Assembly (NCBI RefSeq): GCF_000430745.1
Contig: NZ_AUMP01000002.1
Span: 62,001-126,000 of the forward strand
Source of the DNA: Fictibacillus gelatini DSM 15865
GTDB taxonomy: Bacteria > Bacillota > Bacilli > Bacillales > Fictibacillaceae
Reading direction: 5' to 3'
DNA: 64,000 nucleotides
Of the stretch, positions 1 through 9,646 are shown one piece after another; position 1 is the stretch's first letter; each line of letters opens with the position of its first letter. A program made the translations under genes and the position numbers. The notes beneath the pieces are model-generated. The model saw nothing but the letters and a program-made list of their open reading frames with translations. It had not been told where the DNA came from and did no database searches.

Positions 1-144
1 CATTTAAACTTATTCTTTGTAACTATTAGCATTTCTGTACGGAAAAAAGAAATGTCATATGAAGAATATTTGGATAACAAACGTATCGATCGTTTATATG
101 AATCGACGCGTGAAAAAATGAATCGTTCAATGACCATATTTTAA
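1..144 (+). CDS. YrzI family small protein (C-terminal part; start lies before the window)
   Basis: An open frame runs from base 1 to a TAA at 142-144 and encodes 47 residues. It begins HLNLFFVTISI, continues with the charged segment RKKEMSYEEYLDN and ends NRSMTIF. This pattern, a short hydrophobic LNLFFxTI start followed by a KKREMSxEE-like helix, matches from memory the YrzI family of small Bacillus proteins of about 45-50 residues, often found in tandem. Only the initiator region (perhaps one or two codons) is missing. The function is unknown. It ends at a hairpin shared with the convergent nitroreductase gene. Confidence 0.7.
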   Translation, partial: HLNLFFVTISISVRKKEMSYEEYLDNKRIDRLYESTREKMNRSMTIF

Positions 145-145
145 T

Positions 146-179
146 AAAATCACCTGCCGATTTTTGGCAGGTGATTTTA
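146..179. terminator. Bidirectional terminator between yrzI-like and yodC-like genes
   Basis: AAAATCACCTGCC and GGCAGGTGATTTT form a 13-bp stem around a short loop with A/T tracts on both sides, so it can stop both convergent genes. Confidence 0.85.
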
Positions 180-181
180 TT

Positions 182-811
182 TTAAACCCATGTTGTTAGC
201 TGATTAATGTCTAATCGCTGTGTAGGACGGGCTGGTGCAGCAGCTTTTCCAACCGCTATAAGCATGACTGGCACGTAACGAGAGGAAACGGAAAATTCTT
301 TCATAAATGCTTCACTATTGAATCCGCCCATCGCAACAGTACTATATCCTTTTGCCTGCGCTGCAAGCATTAGTTGCATTGCAGCAAGTGAAGCATTGCT
401 AAATGCCGCATCTCTTGCATATTGTTTGTTTTCATATGCACCCGCAATTTGACGCCCCAATGTTTCCTTCACTTCATTTGTTGCCATTCCTGCTTGAATG
501 TCCATATCTATTACAAGATCAAAATTTTTATTCGCCTCAAGGTCTCCTAATACAGCAATGACCGCAGACGCATCAACAACTTGTTGCTGATTATACGCAA
601 TCGGCAAAAGCTTTTGTTGAACATCATCTCCGTGAAATACCATGAAATGCCAGTGTTGTAAATTCCATGCTGATGGCGCATGCATCGTTAGTTCGAGCAA
701 TTCTTCAATATCGTCCTTACTCATTTTGAAGTTTTTATCATAAAGACGAACAGAAGCTCTTTCTTTTGCAACGGTAAAAAAGTCTTTTGCTTTTGTAGCA
801 GAGATTGTCAT
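182..811 (-). CDS. NAD(P)H-dependent nitroreductase, YodC type
   Basis: This 209-residue protein belongs to the FMN-dependent nitroreductase family. The N-terminus carries the family RASVRxYD motif (RASVRLYDKNF), followed by the substrate/FMN segment APSAWNLQHWHFMVF. The C-terminal half has SLAAMQLMLAAQAKGY and the glycine-rich AMGGFN. Its length and motifs closely resemble B. subtilis YodC, a putative oxidoreductase of nitroaromatics or quinones; the physiological substrate is unknown. The start is supported by an ACCTCC complement (ribosome binding site) at 818-823. It is a single-gene unit, convergent with the yrzI-like gene and divergent from sigK. Family is secure, exact substrate is not. 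Confidence 0.9.
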   Translation of the reverse strand: MTISATKAKDFFTVAKERASVRLYDKNFKMSKDDIEELLELTMHAPSAWNLQHWHFMVFHGDDVQQKLLPIAYNQQQVVDASAVIAVLGDLEANKNFDLVIDMDIQAGMATNEVKETLGRQIAGAYENKQYARDAAFSNASLAAMQLMLAAQAKGYSTVAMGGFNSEAFMKEFSVSSRYVPVMLIAVGKAAAPARPTQRLDINQLTTWV

Positions 812-983
812 TTACTTACCTCCATTGATTCCTCTATTTAAAAGTTACTTATATATAATGACTTAATAATTAAATTTAAGTCAAATAATTTGCTTCTTAC
901 TATATTGTACCCTGACAACGTTACACGCCCTCAGCGAAATAAATTCCAGTATCCGCACATATCTTATCTTTCCACCCTTCATT

Positions 984-994
984 TTAGAACAAAT
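984..994 (+). promoter_or_regulatory. Candidate SpoIIID binding site upstream of sigK
   Basis: TTAGAACAAAT matches the SpoIIID consensus WWRRRACARNY at all 11 positions. SpoIIID activates sigK in B. subtilis. It lies about 90 bases before the sigK start. Inference from the consensus only. Confidence 0.5.
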
Positions 995-1006
995 TCGCCA
1001 AAGCAA

Positions 1007-1017
1007 AATTGTTCTTT
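1007..1017 (-). promoter_or_regulatory. Second candidate SpoIIID binding site upstream of sigK
   Basis: On the minus strand AAAGAACAATT again matches WWRRRACARNY fully. It is just upstream of the candidate sigK promoter. Two full matches within 35 bases of each other are unlikely to be random, but binding is inferred. Confidence 0.5.
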
Positions 1018-1024
1018 GTACAGA

Positions 1025-1053
1025 CACGGCCTAGCCCAGAATGACATAGAGTA
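1025..1053 (+). promoter_or_regulatory. Candidate mother-cell (sigma-E/sigma-K type) promoter of sigK
   Basis: CATAGAGTA at 1045-1053 fits the sigma-K -10 consensus CATAnnnTA. CACG at 1025-1028 matches 3 of 4 bases of the mACm -35 element with a 16-base spacer. Position about 30 bases before the ribosome binding site is sensible, and dual sigma-E/sigma-K control of sigK is known in B. subtilis. Confidence 0.5.
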
Positions 1054-1084
1054 AAAACGTAGAACAAAACTTAAGGGGGGTGTC

Positions 1085-1801
1085 ATGATGTCAGGTTTAC
1101 TTGCCGTGTTTGCATATTTTTTTAAAGAAGTGATGCTATTTGTCTCCTACGTCAAAAACAATGCATTCCCACAACCTTTGTCAGAAAGTGAAGAAAAAAA
1201 GTACTTAATTGAAATGGCTGAAGGTGATGAAGTTGCCAGAAGCCGCTTAATTGAACATAACTTGCGGTTGGTCGCACATATCGTAAAAAAATTCGAAAAT
1301 ACAGGAGAAGATACGGAAGATTTAATTTCTATCGGAACGATCGGCTTAATCAAGGCGATCGAAAGCTATTCACATGGAAAAGGGACGAAATTGGCAACAT
1401 ATGCAGCCCGGTGTATTGAAAACGAAATTCTTATGCATTTACGGGCACTTAAAAAGACAAAAAAGGACGTTTCCTTGCATGATCCGATCGGAACTGATAA
1501 GGAGGGGAATGAAATTACCTTAATTGATGTCTTAAAGGCAGAGACCGAAGATGTTGTCGATACAATCGAATTGAAAATGCAAAAAAAGAAGATTTACGAT
1601 TACATCCATGTTCTGGATGAGCGGGAGAAAGAAGTCATTATCGGACGGTTTGGCCTGGATTTGCAAAAAGAAAAAACGCAAAGGGAAATTGCAAAGCAAC
1701 TCGGGATTTCTAGAAGTTATGTGTCGCGGATTGAAAAAAGGGCGTTAATGAAATTGTTTCATGAGTTTTATCGAAAGCAGCAATATAACGAACATGCTTA
1801 A
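1085..1801 (+). CDS. sigK: RNA polymerase sporulation sigma factor, pro-sigma-K (uninterrupted)
   Basis: This 238-residue protein is pro-sigma-K, the late mother-cell sigma factor that drives coat and germination genes. The first 20 or so residues ([21 protein letters not shown]) form the hydrophobic pro-sequence removed by SpoIVFB, followed by [11 protein letters not shown], the expected mature N-terminus. Region 2 is visible around [18 protein letters not shown] and [16 protein letters not shown], and region 4 around [22 protein letters not shown]. In B. subtilis the gene is split by the skin element into spoIVCB and spoIIIC; here the reading frame is continuous. Two start codons are adjacent (1085 and 1088) behind AAGGGGGGTGTC. 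Its processing protease genes spoIVFA/spoIVFB lie near 61-62.5 kb. Identification is very secure. Confidence 0.97.
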   Translation: MMSGLLAVFAYFFKEVMLFVSYVKNNAFPQPLSESEEKKYLIEMAEGDEVARSRLIEHNLRLVAHIVKKFENTGEDTEDLISIGTIGLIKAIESYSHGKGTKLATYAARCIENEILMHLRALKKTKKDVSLHDPIGTDKEGNEITLIDVLKAETEDVVDTIELKMQKKKIYDYIHVLDEREKEVIIGRFGLDLQKEKTQREIAKQLGISRSYVSRIEKRALMKLFHEFYRKQQYNEHA

Positions 1802-1834
1802 AAAAGGCTATTGTTTTTGACAATGACCTTTTTC
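1801..1834 (+). terminator. Rho-independent terminator of sigK
   Basis: AAAAAGG-CT-ATTGT pairs with ACAAT-GA-CCTTTTT, ending in a T-run, directly after the sigK stop codon. Confidence 0.75.
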
Positions 1835-1917
1835 GGGCTGCTTTTATCAAAATAATGATTAATATTTTAAAAATCCGGGTAAAGAAGAAAAAGTACACAT
1901 AAAGGAGGTCGCCTCAT

Positions 1918-1995
1918 ATGCAGGAAGCTTTACTTTATGGATTAAGCATTATCTTAATGATATTTTTTATGTATGAGTGCATTGCCGAATCATAA
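1918..1995 (+). CDS. Unannotated 25-residue single-span membrane peptide
   Basis: A short reading frame starts at ATG 1918 after an ideal ribosome binding site (AAAGGAGGTC at 1901-1910) and stops at TAA 1993-1995. The peptide starts MQEALLYG, has a continuous hydrophobic stretch LSIILMIFFMY long enough to dip into or cross a membrane, and ends YECIAES. A dedicated terminator hairpin follows at 1997-2026, and the sigK terminator precedes it, so it looks like a separate small transcription unit. I do not recognise a named family. Its place behind sigK suggests, without proof, a sporulation peptide. The near-perfect ribosome binding site and terminator are the main support; frame length alone proves nothing. 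Confidence 0.6.
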   Translation: MQEALLYGLSIILMIFFMYECIAES

Positions 1996-1996
1996 G

Positions 1997-2026
1997 CCTC
2001 TTCATGATTGAAGAGGTTTTCTTTTT
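1997..2026 (+). terminator. Terminator of the 25-residue peptide gene
   Basis: CCTCTTCA and TGAAGAGG form an 8-bp stem with a TGAT loop, followed by TTTTCTTTTT; it starts two bases after the peptide stop codon. Confidence 0.8.
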
Positions 2027-2030
2027 ATAA

Positions 2031-2067
2031 AACAACCGGCTGCTGAATCGTTCAGCTTCCGGTTGTT
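2031..2067 (-). terminator. Terminator of yrhC
   Basis: AACAACCGG and CCGGTTGTT form the outer stem, CTGAA and TTCAG an inner stem. The hairpin touches the yrhC stop codon. Confidence 0.75.
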
Positions 2068-2303
2068 TATTGATATTTCTTTAATTTGTTTTTCAGCTTT
2101 CGTTCGACAAGGAACATGATTATGCTAAAGATGAGTACAACAAACGAAGATGCGCCAAGTACGATCGATCCTCCTATTTCCTTCCCGTCAAAAGGAATAA
2201 CGAGTCCAAGATAAAGGATAACGGAAAGGGCCAAAAGGATAAATCCAAATCGGCGGAAATCGGCTATTTTCGCTTTTAATGCTTGTCTTGTTTTTGCTTC
2301 CAT
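2067..2303 (-). CDS. yrhC: YrhC family membrane protein
   Basis: This 78-residue protein has a basic N-terminus (MEAKTRQALKAKIADFRR), two predicted membrane spans (FGFILLALSVILYLGLVIPF and a second around SIVLGASSFVVLIFSIIMFL) and a lysine-rich tail. Size, topology and position next to mccB match YrhC, a family of unknown function found with the methionine-to-cysteine operon. A strong terminator (2381-2410) lies between mccB and this gene, so it may be expressed from its own promoter or by read-through. The ATG at 2303 follows a TAGGAGG-like site. Function is not known. Confidence 0.85.
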   Translation of the reverse strand: MEAKTRQALKAKIADFRRFGFILLALSVILYLGLVIPFDGKEIGGSIVLGASSFVVLIFSIIMFLVERKLKNKLKKYQ

Positions 2304-2380
2304 GCTCTTAACCTCCTACTCTACCACTACGATAACATAAATCGACCCGTTTGCCGTCAAGTAAATACTGTCAAAATAAA

Positions 2381-2410
2381 GCTCCCTTATTCTTTAACGA
2401 ATAAGGGAGC
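2381..2410 (-). terminator. Terminator after mccB (end of the yrrT operon)
   Basis: GCTCCCTTATTC and GAATAAGGGAGC form a 12-bp perfect stem with a 6-base loop just after the mccB stop codon. Confidence 0.85.
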
Positions 2411-2415
2411 CGGCA

Positions 2416-4474
<2,059 letters not shown>

Positions 4475-4539
4475 AAAAACGACTCCTTATGGAAGGTCCA
4501 AAAAGCGGGCCTGGGACCCTGGTTTTTCGAACCGATAAA

Positions 4540-5007
4540 TTAGTCTGCAAAAATTTTTGTCCATTCGTTTTTCCTTGAAAGCATTTTTCGGGCGATATCT
4601 TTTGCGCCTTCCAGGCTATGACTTGCCGCCCACCCGCATTGTACTTCATTGCATGCAGGGACTTCATCAGCTTCAAGTACATCATTCAATGTTTTTTCGA
4701 GCACTTCTAATATCTCTTCATAATTGTCATGATTGATAACCGATAAATAAAATCCTGTCTGGCACCCCATTGGGCTTATATCAACAACAGTAGAGTGATG
4801 GTTGCGAATATTTTCGGCCATTAAATGTTCCAATGAGTGAAGAGCCGGCATTTCCATATGCTCTTTGTTCGGCTGGCAAAAACGAATATCGTATTTATGA
4901 ATGATATCGCCGTTTTTCCCTTCCGTTATCCCGGCGAGCCTAACATAAGGCGCCGCTACTTTTGTGTGATCTAAATTAAAACTTTCTACATTCATTTTTT
5001 TAACCAT
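4540..5007 (-). CDS. luxS: S-ribosylhomocysteine lyase (AI-2 synthesis)
   Basis: This 155-residue enzyme converts S-ribosylhomocysteine to homocysteine and the AI-2 precursor DPD. The metal ligands are visible: HSLEH (two histidines) and the cysteine of QCGWAASHS; the catalytic cysteine is in [10 protein letters not shown]. From memory the sequence ([32 protein letters not shown]) looks closer to staphylococcal LuxS than to B. subtilis LuxS. The gene overlaps the end of mtnN by 8 bases and has GGAG ten bases before its ATG, so translation is probably coupled. Its place between mtnN and mccA puts the whole SAH-to-cysteine route in one operon. Confidence 0.96.
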   Translation of the reverse strand: MVKKMNVESFNLDHTKVAAPYVRLAGITEGKNGDIIHKYDIRFCQPNKEHMEMPALHSLEHLMAENIRNHHSTVVDISPMGCQTGFYLSVINHDNYEEILEVLEKTLNDVLEADEVPACNEVQCGWAASHSLEGAKDIARKMLSRKNEWTKIFAD

Positions 5008-5707
5008 GCTTCTTCAACTCCTCTATCATTAATAGTACGAGCTCAGCCGAATGTTTGGAAGCCGTTTCTAAAAATTGGTCGTAAGATAATCTAGCATCGA
5101 CTCCGGCAATGTCGGAAAGCGACCTGATGATCACAAATGGCAAGTTGAACTGGTAACATACCTGTGCGATCGCAGCCGCTTCCATTTCCGCTGCGTACAA
5201 GTCGTTAAATTTTGTCCGGATAAATTCCACTCGCTCGTGATCGCTCATAAACGAGTCTCCTGAGGCGATGAGTCCTTTTACGACTTGAATACCGCTAACC
5301 TTTTCGCCGCTTTTTTTGGCAATATCAATCAATAAGCGATCAGGCTTATAATAAGCAGGCATTTGCGGCACCTGGCCATATTCATAGCCAAAAATCGTTG
5401 CATCGACATCATGATGACGGACTTCTGTCGAGATGACAACATCCCCAACATTTAATTCTTTATGAAATCCTCCTGCGGAACCAGTATTAATAATGTAGTC
5501 TGGACGATACAATTGAATCAGCAAGGTGGTTCCAATCGCCGCATTCACCTTGCCGATTCCGGATTTAAGCAAAACGATATCGATCCCGTTAATTTGCCCT
5601 GCATAAAACTCACAACCGGCCAATTGCCTTTCCTCTTTGTTTTGTAGTTGATCGCGAAGTATGATTACTTCTTCTTCCATTGCGCCAATAATACCGATTC
5701 TCATCAT
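5000..5707 (-). CDS. mtnN: 5'-methylthioadenosine / S-adenosylhomocysteine nucleosidase
   Basis: This 235-residue phosphorylase-fold enzyme cleaves adenine from SAH and methylthioadenosine, giving the substrate for LuxS. It starts [13 protein letters not shown], a family signature, and carries INTGSAGG, the ribose-binding MEAAAIAQV and the catalytic aspartate in SLSDIAG. Two ATG codons are adjacent at the start (5707 and 5704); the second has better spacing from GGAG. It follows yrrT by 15 bases and overlaps luxS. Length matches the family. Confidence 0.96.
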   Translation of the reverse strand: MMRIGIIGAMEEEVIILRDQLQNKEERQLAGCEFYAGQINGIDIVLLKSGIGKVNAAIGTTLLIQLYRPDYIINTGSAGGFHKELNVGDVVISTEVRHHDVDATIFGYEYGQVPQMPAYYKPDRLLIDIAKKSGEKVSGIQVVKGLIASGDSFMSDHERVEFIRTKFNDLYAAEMEAAAIAQVCYQFNLPFVIIRSLSDIAGVDARLSYDQFLETASKHSAELVLLMIEELKKHG

Positions 5708-5722
5708 TACACTCCATTTACG

Positions 5723-6361
5723 TTATTTTTTTACGGCCTCCATTAACCAGACATATACATTCAATTTTTTAAATGAAACGTCAAATCCGTTTTTTGTAAA
5801 GAGGTCATGCAATATATCAATGGTTGTATAATATTCCGTTTTAAGGTCGTTCAACAAATTGTAATACCCTTGCCGTTTAACCATTTCATGACGCTCCTGT
5901 CTGTCTTGTTCATGAAGAAAAGCCGTATCTGCAAATACAATTTTACCATTTTCATTTAAAAGCTGGCTATATAATTGGAGGGCTTGATCCTTTTCTTCAT
6001 CTGTTAAATGATGAAAAGCATATGTGCTTACAATCGAATCTACTTTTTCCGGCAGAGCAGGAAATTGTAAAAAATCCCCGTCAAAAAAAGAAATCTGCGG
6101 AAAGCGGGCTTTCGCTTTTTCCCTCATTGCTTTTGATGGCTCAATGCCATATACGGTCCTTCCAAACGAAAGCAGCTTTTCGGTGAGGTTTCCTGTCCCG
6201 ACGCCAAACTCAACAACGGTCCCAATTGATTTAGATGCTACCGTCGTTAAAATATCATCATAACGATCAAACACTTCTCTATATTCTTTATCGTGGCCTG
6301 TAACGGATAAGTCATACGAATCCGCCCACTCATCAAACATATCGATAAATTCTCTGCCCAT
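5723..6361 (-). CDS. yrrT: SAM-dependent methyltransferase, YrrT
   Basis: This 212-residue class I methyltransferase heads the methionine-to-cysteine operon. It starts MGREFIDMFDEWADSYD as in B. subtilis YrrT; the AdoMet loop is VVEFGVGTGNLTEKL, followed by GIEPSKAMR and the YAFHHLTDEEK segment. The target is unknown; it may supply or sense SAH for the pathway. The frame is open for another 50 codons upstream, but that part is hydrophobic and unlike the family, and GGAG sits correctly before the ATG at 6361. The upstream region holds a -10 TATAAT overlapping a candidate CymR box. Confidence 0.9.
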   Translation of the reverse strand: MGREFIDMFDEWADSYDLSVTGHDKEYREVFDRYDDILTTVASKSIGTVVEFGVGTGNLTEKLLSFGRTVYGIEPSKAMREKAKARFPQISFFDGDFLQFPALPEKVDSIVSTYAFHHLTDEEKDQALQLYSQLLNENGKIVFADTAFLHEQDRQERHEMVKRQGYYNLLNDLKTEYYTTIDILHDLFTKNGFDVSFKKLNVYVWLMEAVKK

Positions 6362-6386
6362 GATGTCCATCTCCAGTATAATTAAT

Positions 6387-6414
6387 ATTATAATTCCTAT
6401 CAATATACTATGTT
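6387..6414 (-). promoter_or_regulatory. yrrT operon promoter with candidate CymR box
   Basis: On the minus strand TATATTGATAGGAATT runs into TATAAT. The ATNNATNGGAATT-like core resembles the CymR operator known upstream of B. subtilis yrrT, and it overlaps the -10 element, as expected for a repressor. The ribosome binding site lies about 15 bases further down. cymR itself is at 23.6-24.0 kb. The consensus is recalled, not computed. Confidence 0.55.
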
Positions 6415-6471
6415 TTAATCGTTTACAGGTTACAAGATAACATAGATTTCTTATTATTTCAAGAATGAAAT

Positions 6472-6496
6472 AAACCTGCCAAATTGAGGCAGGTTT
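6472..6496 (-). terminator. Terminator of yrrS
   Basis: AAACCTGCC and GGCAGGTTT form a 9-bp stem overlapping the yrrS stop codon, followed on the minus strand by TTTATTTC. Confidence 0.75.
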
Positions 6497-7100
6497 ATTG
6501 TAAAGGTTCAACGCTTGTTGGCTGCCAACCTTTTTCAGGCACCCATTGAAGCATAATCGTATATTTTTTTGATGGATCCGATTTGGACTTTACACGTCCT
6601 AACGATTTATCGGGACCCCCTCCGTTCCCAAGCCATAATATGGTCATGTCACTTTCGGAAATTCCCGAAGCATAAGATAATGCTTTCGTCATTTCCTTCC
6701 AGTCTTCGGAATTCATATCGTATGATTTCGTATGCGGTTCTTTTTGCGAAGTGCCGATAGGTTCCCACGGTCCCTCGGGTCCTCCTCCTTTTACTTCATC
6801 TTTCGACTTTTCCTTTTCATCTTTCGACTTTTTATCATCGGTCGACTTGTCACTCTTTTCCTCTTGCTTCTTTCCTTCATCTACGACGAAATCATCTTTG
6901 CTTTTATCCTTCTCGCGAGGTGAAGTAGCCGTTGTGACATTTTTATGACTGTTATCTGTCGCGGAATCATTATTTCCACCCAGAAAAATGCTGGTACCTA
7001 CAATAAGAATTAAGATGACCACAATTCCAATCGCTATATTTAACATCCGATTTTGTTTCCGTTTTTCATGTCGTGATTGGTATCGTAGTTTGTTTGCCAT
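6495..7100 (-). CDS. yrrS: YrrS family membrane-anchored protein (DUF1510)
   Basis: This 201-residue protein has a short basic cytoplasmic start (MANKLRYQSRHEKRKQNR), one membrane span (LNIAIGIVVILILIVGTSIFL), a long Lys/Asp/Glu-rich linker with repeated KSKDEKEKSKDE-type units, and a C-terminal globular domain with MTILWLGNGGGPDKSLGRVKSK. This matches YrrS/DUF1510. The family is usually next to the penicillin-binding protein PbpI and is thought to act with it in wall synthesis, possibly in sporulation. The ATG at 7100 has AGGGGGT before it, while the upstream ATG does not. It sits about 100 bases after pbpI. Confidence 0.88.
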   Translation of the reverse strand: MANKLRYQSRHEKRKQNRMLNIAIGIVVILILIVGTSIFLGGNNDSATDNSHKNVTTATSPREKDKSKDDFVVDEGKKQEEKSDKSTDDKKSKDEKEKSKDEVKGGGPEGPWEPIGTSQKEPHTKSYDMNSEDWKEMTKALSYASGISESDMTILWLGNGGGPDKSLGRVKSKSDPSKKYTIMLQWVPEKGWQPTSVEPLQ

Positions 7101-7203
7101 ATGGATAGCTACCCCCTTCAATTTGCTACCCCAATTTTAACACGATACATCCTTTCAACAAAATATTTTGCGGACATTGTGATTTCTTAGAAAGATCCCT
7201 GCA

Positions 7204-8925
7204 CTACTTACTGTCACTTTTATATAGTTCAGTCACGATTTGGGAGAATGCTTTAATCGTTCGGTTTTCCGTTTTTTGATCGAGATCAACGACAACTAAA
7301 GCATACTTTGGGCGATCGAACGGAAAATATCCGGCAAACCATTTATTATTTTTTGAATTACCTTTGCCTTTTTCCGCCGTCCCGGATTTACCCGCAACAG
7401 CATAAGGAAGACCATTCAGTGCCCTACCTGTCCCTTTAGAATGGGTAACGACAAGGCGGAGAAGTTCCTGAAGCTTCATCGCTGTATAGTTTGAAATCGT
7501 TTCTTTGTGCAATTGATGGGAAGGGAAACTCGCCAATGTTGAGCCATTTTTATAACGAATGGACGTTACAGCTCGTACTTCTTTACCTTTACCTCCCCTG
7601 GCGATGGTCGCCATCATATTAGCGATGGCAAGCGGGCTCACTTGAACGTTCAGCTGGCCAATCGCTGTTTGGCTGACAGCGAGCGGGATCGTTTTATCTC
7701 TTTTCCTTTTCCATACGACTCCTTTCTCTTCTTCAGGAAATTGGCGAAAATGCTCAAAGTGGTAAATATCACCCGTCCATCCGGATATCCCTAACAATCC
7801 GAGCCGCTTCGCATAATTTTCAATAACGTTTTGTTTCTTTAAAATCAACTCGTTCGCCAATATGCCGAATGTCGCGTTGCAACTTTGGGCAAAGCTTTCA
7901 TTGAACGATAGCCTGCCCGCTGGAATTCGCGCCTTTTTTTGATCGATTCCAAGATCACAATTAAACGTCCGCCAAGATGAAACTGTGTCATTTTCAATTG
8001 CGGCGGCGGCTGTTACAATCTTAAAGATAGAGCCTGGTGAATGCCTTCGTAACATTTCGTTTGCGCTTAAACCATCGGTTACAGGGCGGCTTACCATCCC
8101 AAGTAATTCACTTGTTGCCACATCAAGCAGAACAGCCCCACCATTCGTAATCCGTTGTTGGTCAATCGCCTTTTCTAAAATTTGCTGCTTTCTTTTGTCA
8201 ATGGTCGTTTGAACAGTAACCGGGTAATACGGGTTAGCCTGTGCAGCATATTTCACATCAAGCCCGAATAATGGCCCACCTGCTCTATCAACATGGTAAA
8301 TCAGTTTCGTTTCCCCTTCAGAAAGCAAAAAAGGATCAAATGCTTTTTGCAAACCTGTCTTCCCTATTTTCGTGTTTATGGCAATGTCTCCTTTTTCTAG
8401 TCTTTCAGGATACATTTTGCGAATATAATCCGGATCTTCCCCTGTGACCCCGAGGAGATGATTGGCAAATGGGGCTGATTTTTTTCTGGCGATATATTGT
8501 GCATAAACACCAGGTATTTTCAAATCATTCACCTGTTCCATTTGCTGTTCTGTTAACTGACAATCTAAAATAAACGGCCGATCTTTTGTTTTCAATGACT
8601 GTGTTAAAAAGGACGGACGAATACGTAATATTTCAGCTATTTTATCAATCGGCCAATGCTTATTTTGCAAAAACGGAAATAAAACGATCGCAGGCTTCAT
8701 TTCAGCAGATATAAGTAAGCCATTACGATCAACAAACTGCCCTCTCCCATCGTTAATCGTTAACGAATGAGTCCTTTGTTTCACGCTTTCAGCTATTAAA
8801 TTGATTTGATGTTTAGAAAATGACTCGGTAGAAATGAGTTGAATTTGCATAAGCCTCGCAATCAACAAGGACATGCAGCATAAAAAAATGACCCCTAATA
8901 GGATTAGACGTTTTTGAATATTCAC
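7204..8925 (-). CDS. pbpI: Class B penicillin-binding protein 4B-like transpeptidase
   Basis: This 573-residue protein has an N-terminal membrane anchor (LILLGVIFLCCMSLLIARL), a dimerisation domain, and a transpeptidase domain with the three active-site motifs: SIFK (in RHSPGSIFKIVTA), SCN (FAQSCNATFG) and KSGT (AVAGKSGTAEKG). It cross-links peptidoglycan at the outer face of the membrane. In B. subtilis the homologue (YrrR) is made in the forespore. The GTG at 8925 with AGAGGTGG is preferred; the frame opens 22 codons earlier, but that start lies inside the greA terminator. It is followed by yrrS, its usual partner. Confidence 0.9.
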   Translation of the reverse strand: MNIQKRLILLGVIFLCCMSLLIARLMQIQLISTESFSKHQINLIAESVKQRTHSLTINDGRGQFVDRNGLLISAEMKPAIVLFPFLQNKHWPIDKIAEILRIRPSFLTQSLKTKDRPFILDCQLTEQQMEQVNDLKIPGVYAQYIARKKSAPFANHLLGVTGEDPDYIRKMYPERLEKGDIAINTKIGKTGLQKAFDPFLLSEGETKLIYHVDRAGGPLFGLDVKYAAQANPYYPVTVQTTIDKRKQQILEKAIDQQRITNGGAVLLDVATSELLGMVSRPVTDGLSANEMLRRHSPGSIFKIVTAAAAIENDTVSSWRTFNCDLGIDQKKARIPAGRLSFNESFAQSCNATFGILANELILKKQNVIENYAKRLGLLGISGWTGDIYHFEHFRQFPEEEKGVVWKRKRDKTIPLAVSQTAIGQLNVQVSPLAIANMMATIARGGKGKEVRAVTSIRYKNGSTLASFPSHQLHKETISNYTAMKLQELLRLVVTHSKGTGRALNGLPYAVAGKSGTAEKGKGNSKNNKWFAGYFPFDRPKYALVVVDLDQKTENRTIKAFSQIVTELYKSDSK

Positions 8926-8974
8926 CCGACCACCTCTTTTTACTATTGTGGTCGAATACCATTCGGTTAAAACA

Positions 8975-9013
8975 AAAAATAGCAGCTTCACAAATCGTGA
9001 AACTGCTATTTTT
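8975..9013 (-). terminator. Terminator of greA
   Basis: AAAAATAGCAG-TTCAC and GTGAA-CTGCTATTTTT form a long A/T-flanked stem touching the end of greA. Confidence 0.85.
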
Positions 9014-9014
9014 G

Positions 9015-9491
9015 TTATTTCACTTCTAAAATCCTTACGAGAATTTCCCCGCCAGGCGTTTGAACAGCTACTTCATCACCAATCTTTTTCCCCAATAAAC
9101 TTTTTGCCATTGGGGAGTCGTTTGAAATCTTCCCTTCAAAAGGATCGGCTTCGGCGCTTCCGACGATCATGTACGTTTCTTCTTCGCCATCAGGAAGTTC
9201 AACAAATTTAACGGATTTACCAATCGTAACGGTATCCGGCGCTTCCTGCGAATCTTCTATGATCACGCTATTGCGAATCATCTTTTCCAATTGAACGATC
9301 CTTGATTCAACGAAAGCTTGTTCATCTTTCGCTGCATCATATTCAGAGTTCTCCGAAAGATCACCGAAACTGCGAGCTACTTTAATGCGTTCAACAACTT
9401 CTTTACGCTTTTCGGTTTTTAAATATTCAAGTTCTTTTTCTAACTTCTCTTTACCTTCTAATGTCATGTAGTGTTTTTTTTCCTCTGCCAT
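9015..9491 (-). CDS. greA: Transcription elongation factor GreA
   Basis: This 158-residue factor enters the RNA polymerase secondary channel and stimulates cleavage of backtracked transcripts. The N-terminal coiled coil carries the acidic tip [19 protein letters not shown], and the C-terminal FKBP-like domain has [21 protein letters not shown], both typical. The ATG at 9491 has AAGGAG about nine bases upstream; the in-frame GTG four codons earlier abuts the ribosome binding site and is unlikely. It lies downstream of udk with about 140 bases between and has its own terminator. Confidence 0.97.
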   Translation of the reverse strand: MAEEKKHYMTLEGKEKLEKELEYLKTEKRKEVVERIKVARSFGDLSENSEYDAAKDEQAFVESRIVQLEKMIRNSVIIEDSQEAPDTVTIGKSVKFVELPDGEEETYMIVGSAEADPFEGKISNDSPMAKSLLGKKIGDEVAVQTPGGEILVRILEVK

Positions 9492-9611
9492 CGGCGTATT
9501 CACTCCTTCGATAATTGAATGTCCTTGATTACTATATATTTTTCAAACGGTTAGATATGTATAGCAATCCTTTAAAAATAAAGCGGTTACACGGGAATTG
9601 CTTTACTATAT

Positions 9612-9646
9612 GGGAAAAATGAGGCAACATTCACCTCATTTTTCCC
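9612..9646 (-). terminator. Terminator of udk
   Basis: GGGAAAAATGAGG and CCTCATTTTTCCC make a perfect 13-bp stem that overlaps the last codons of udk. Confidence 0.8.

Noticed and set aside
6362-6511. A 50-codon N-terminal extension of yrrT
   Set aside because: It spans the promoter and candidate CymR box, is unlike the family, and the ATG at 6361 has a correct ribosome binding site.
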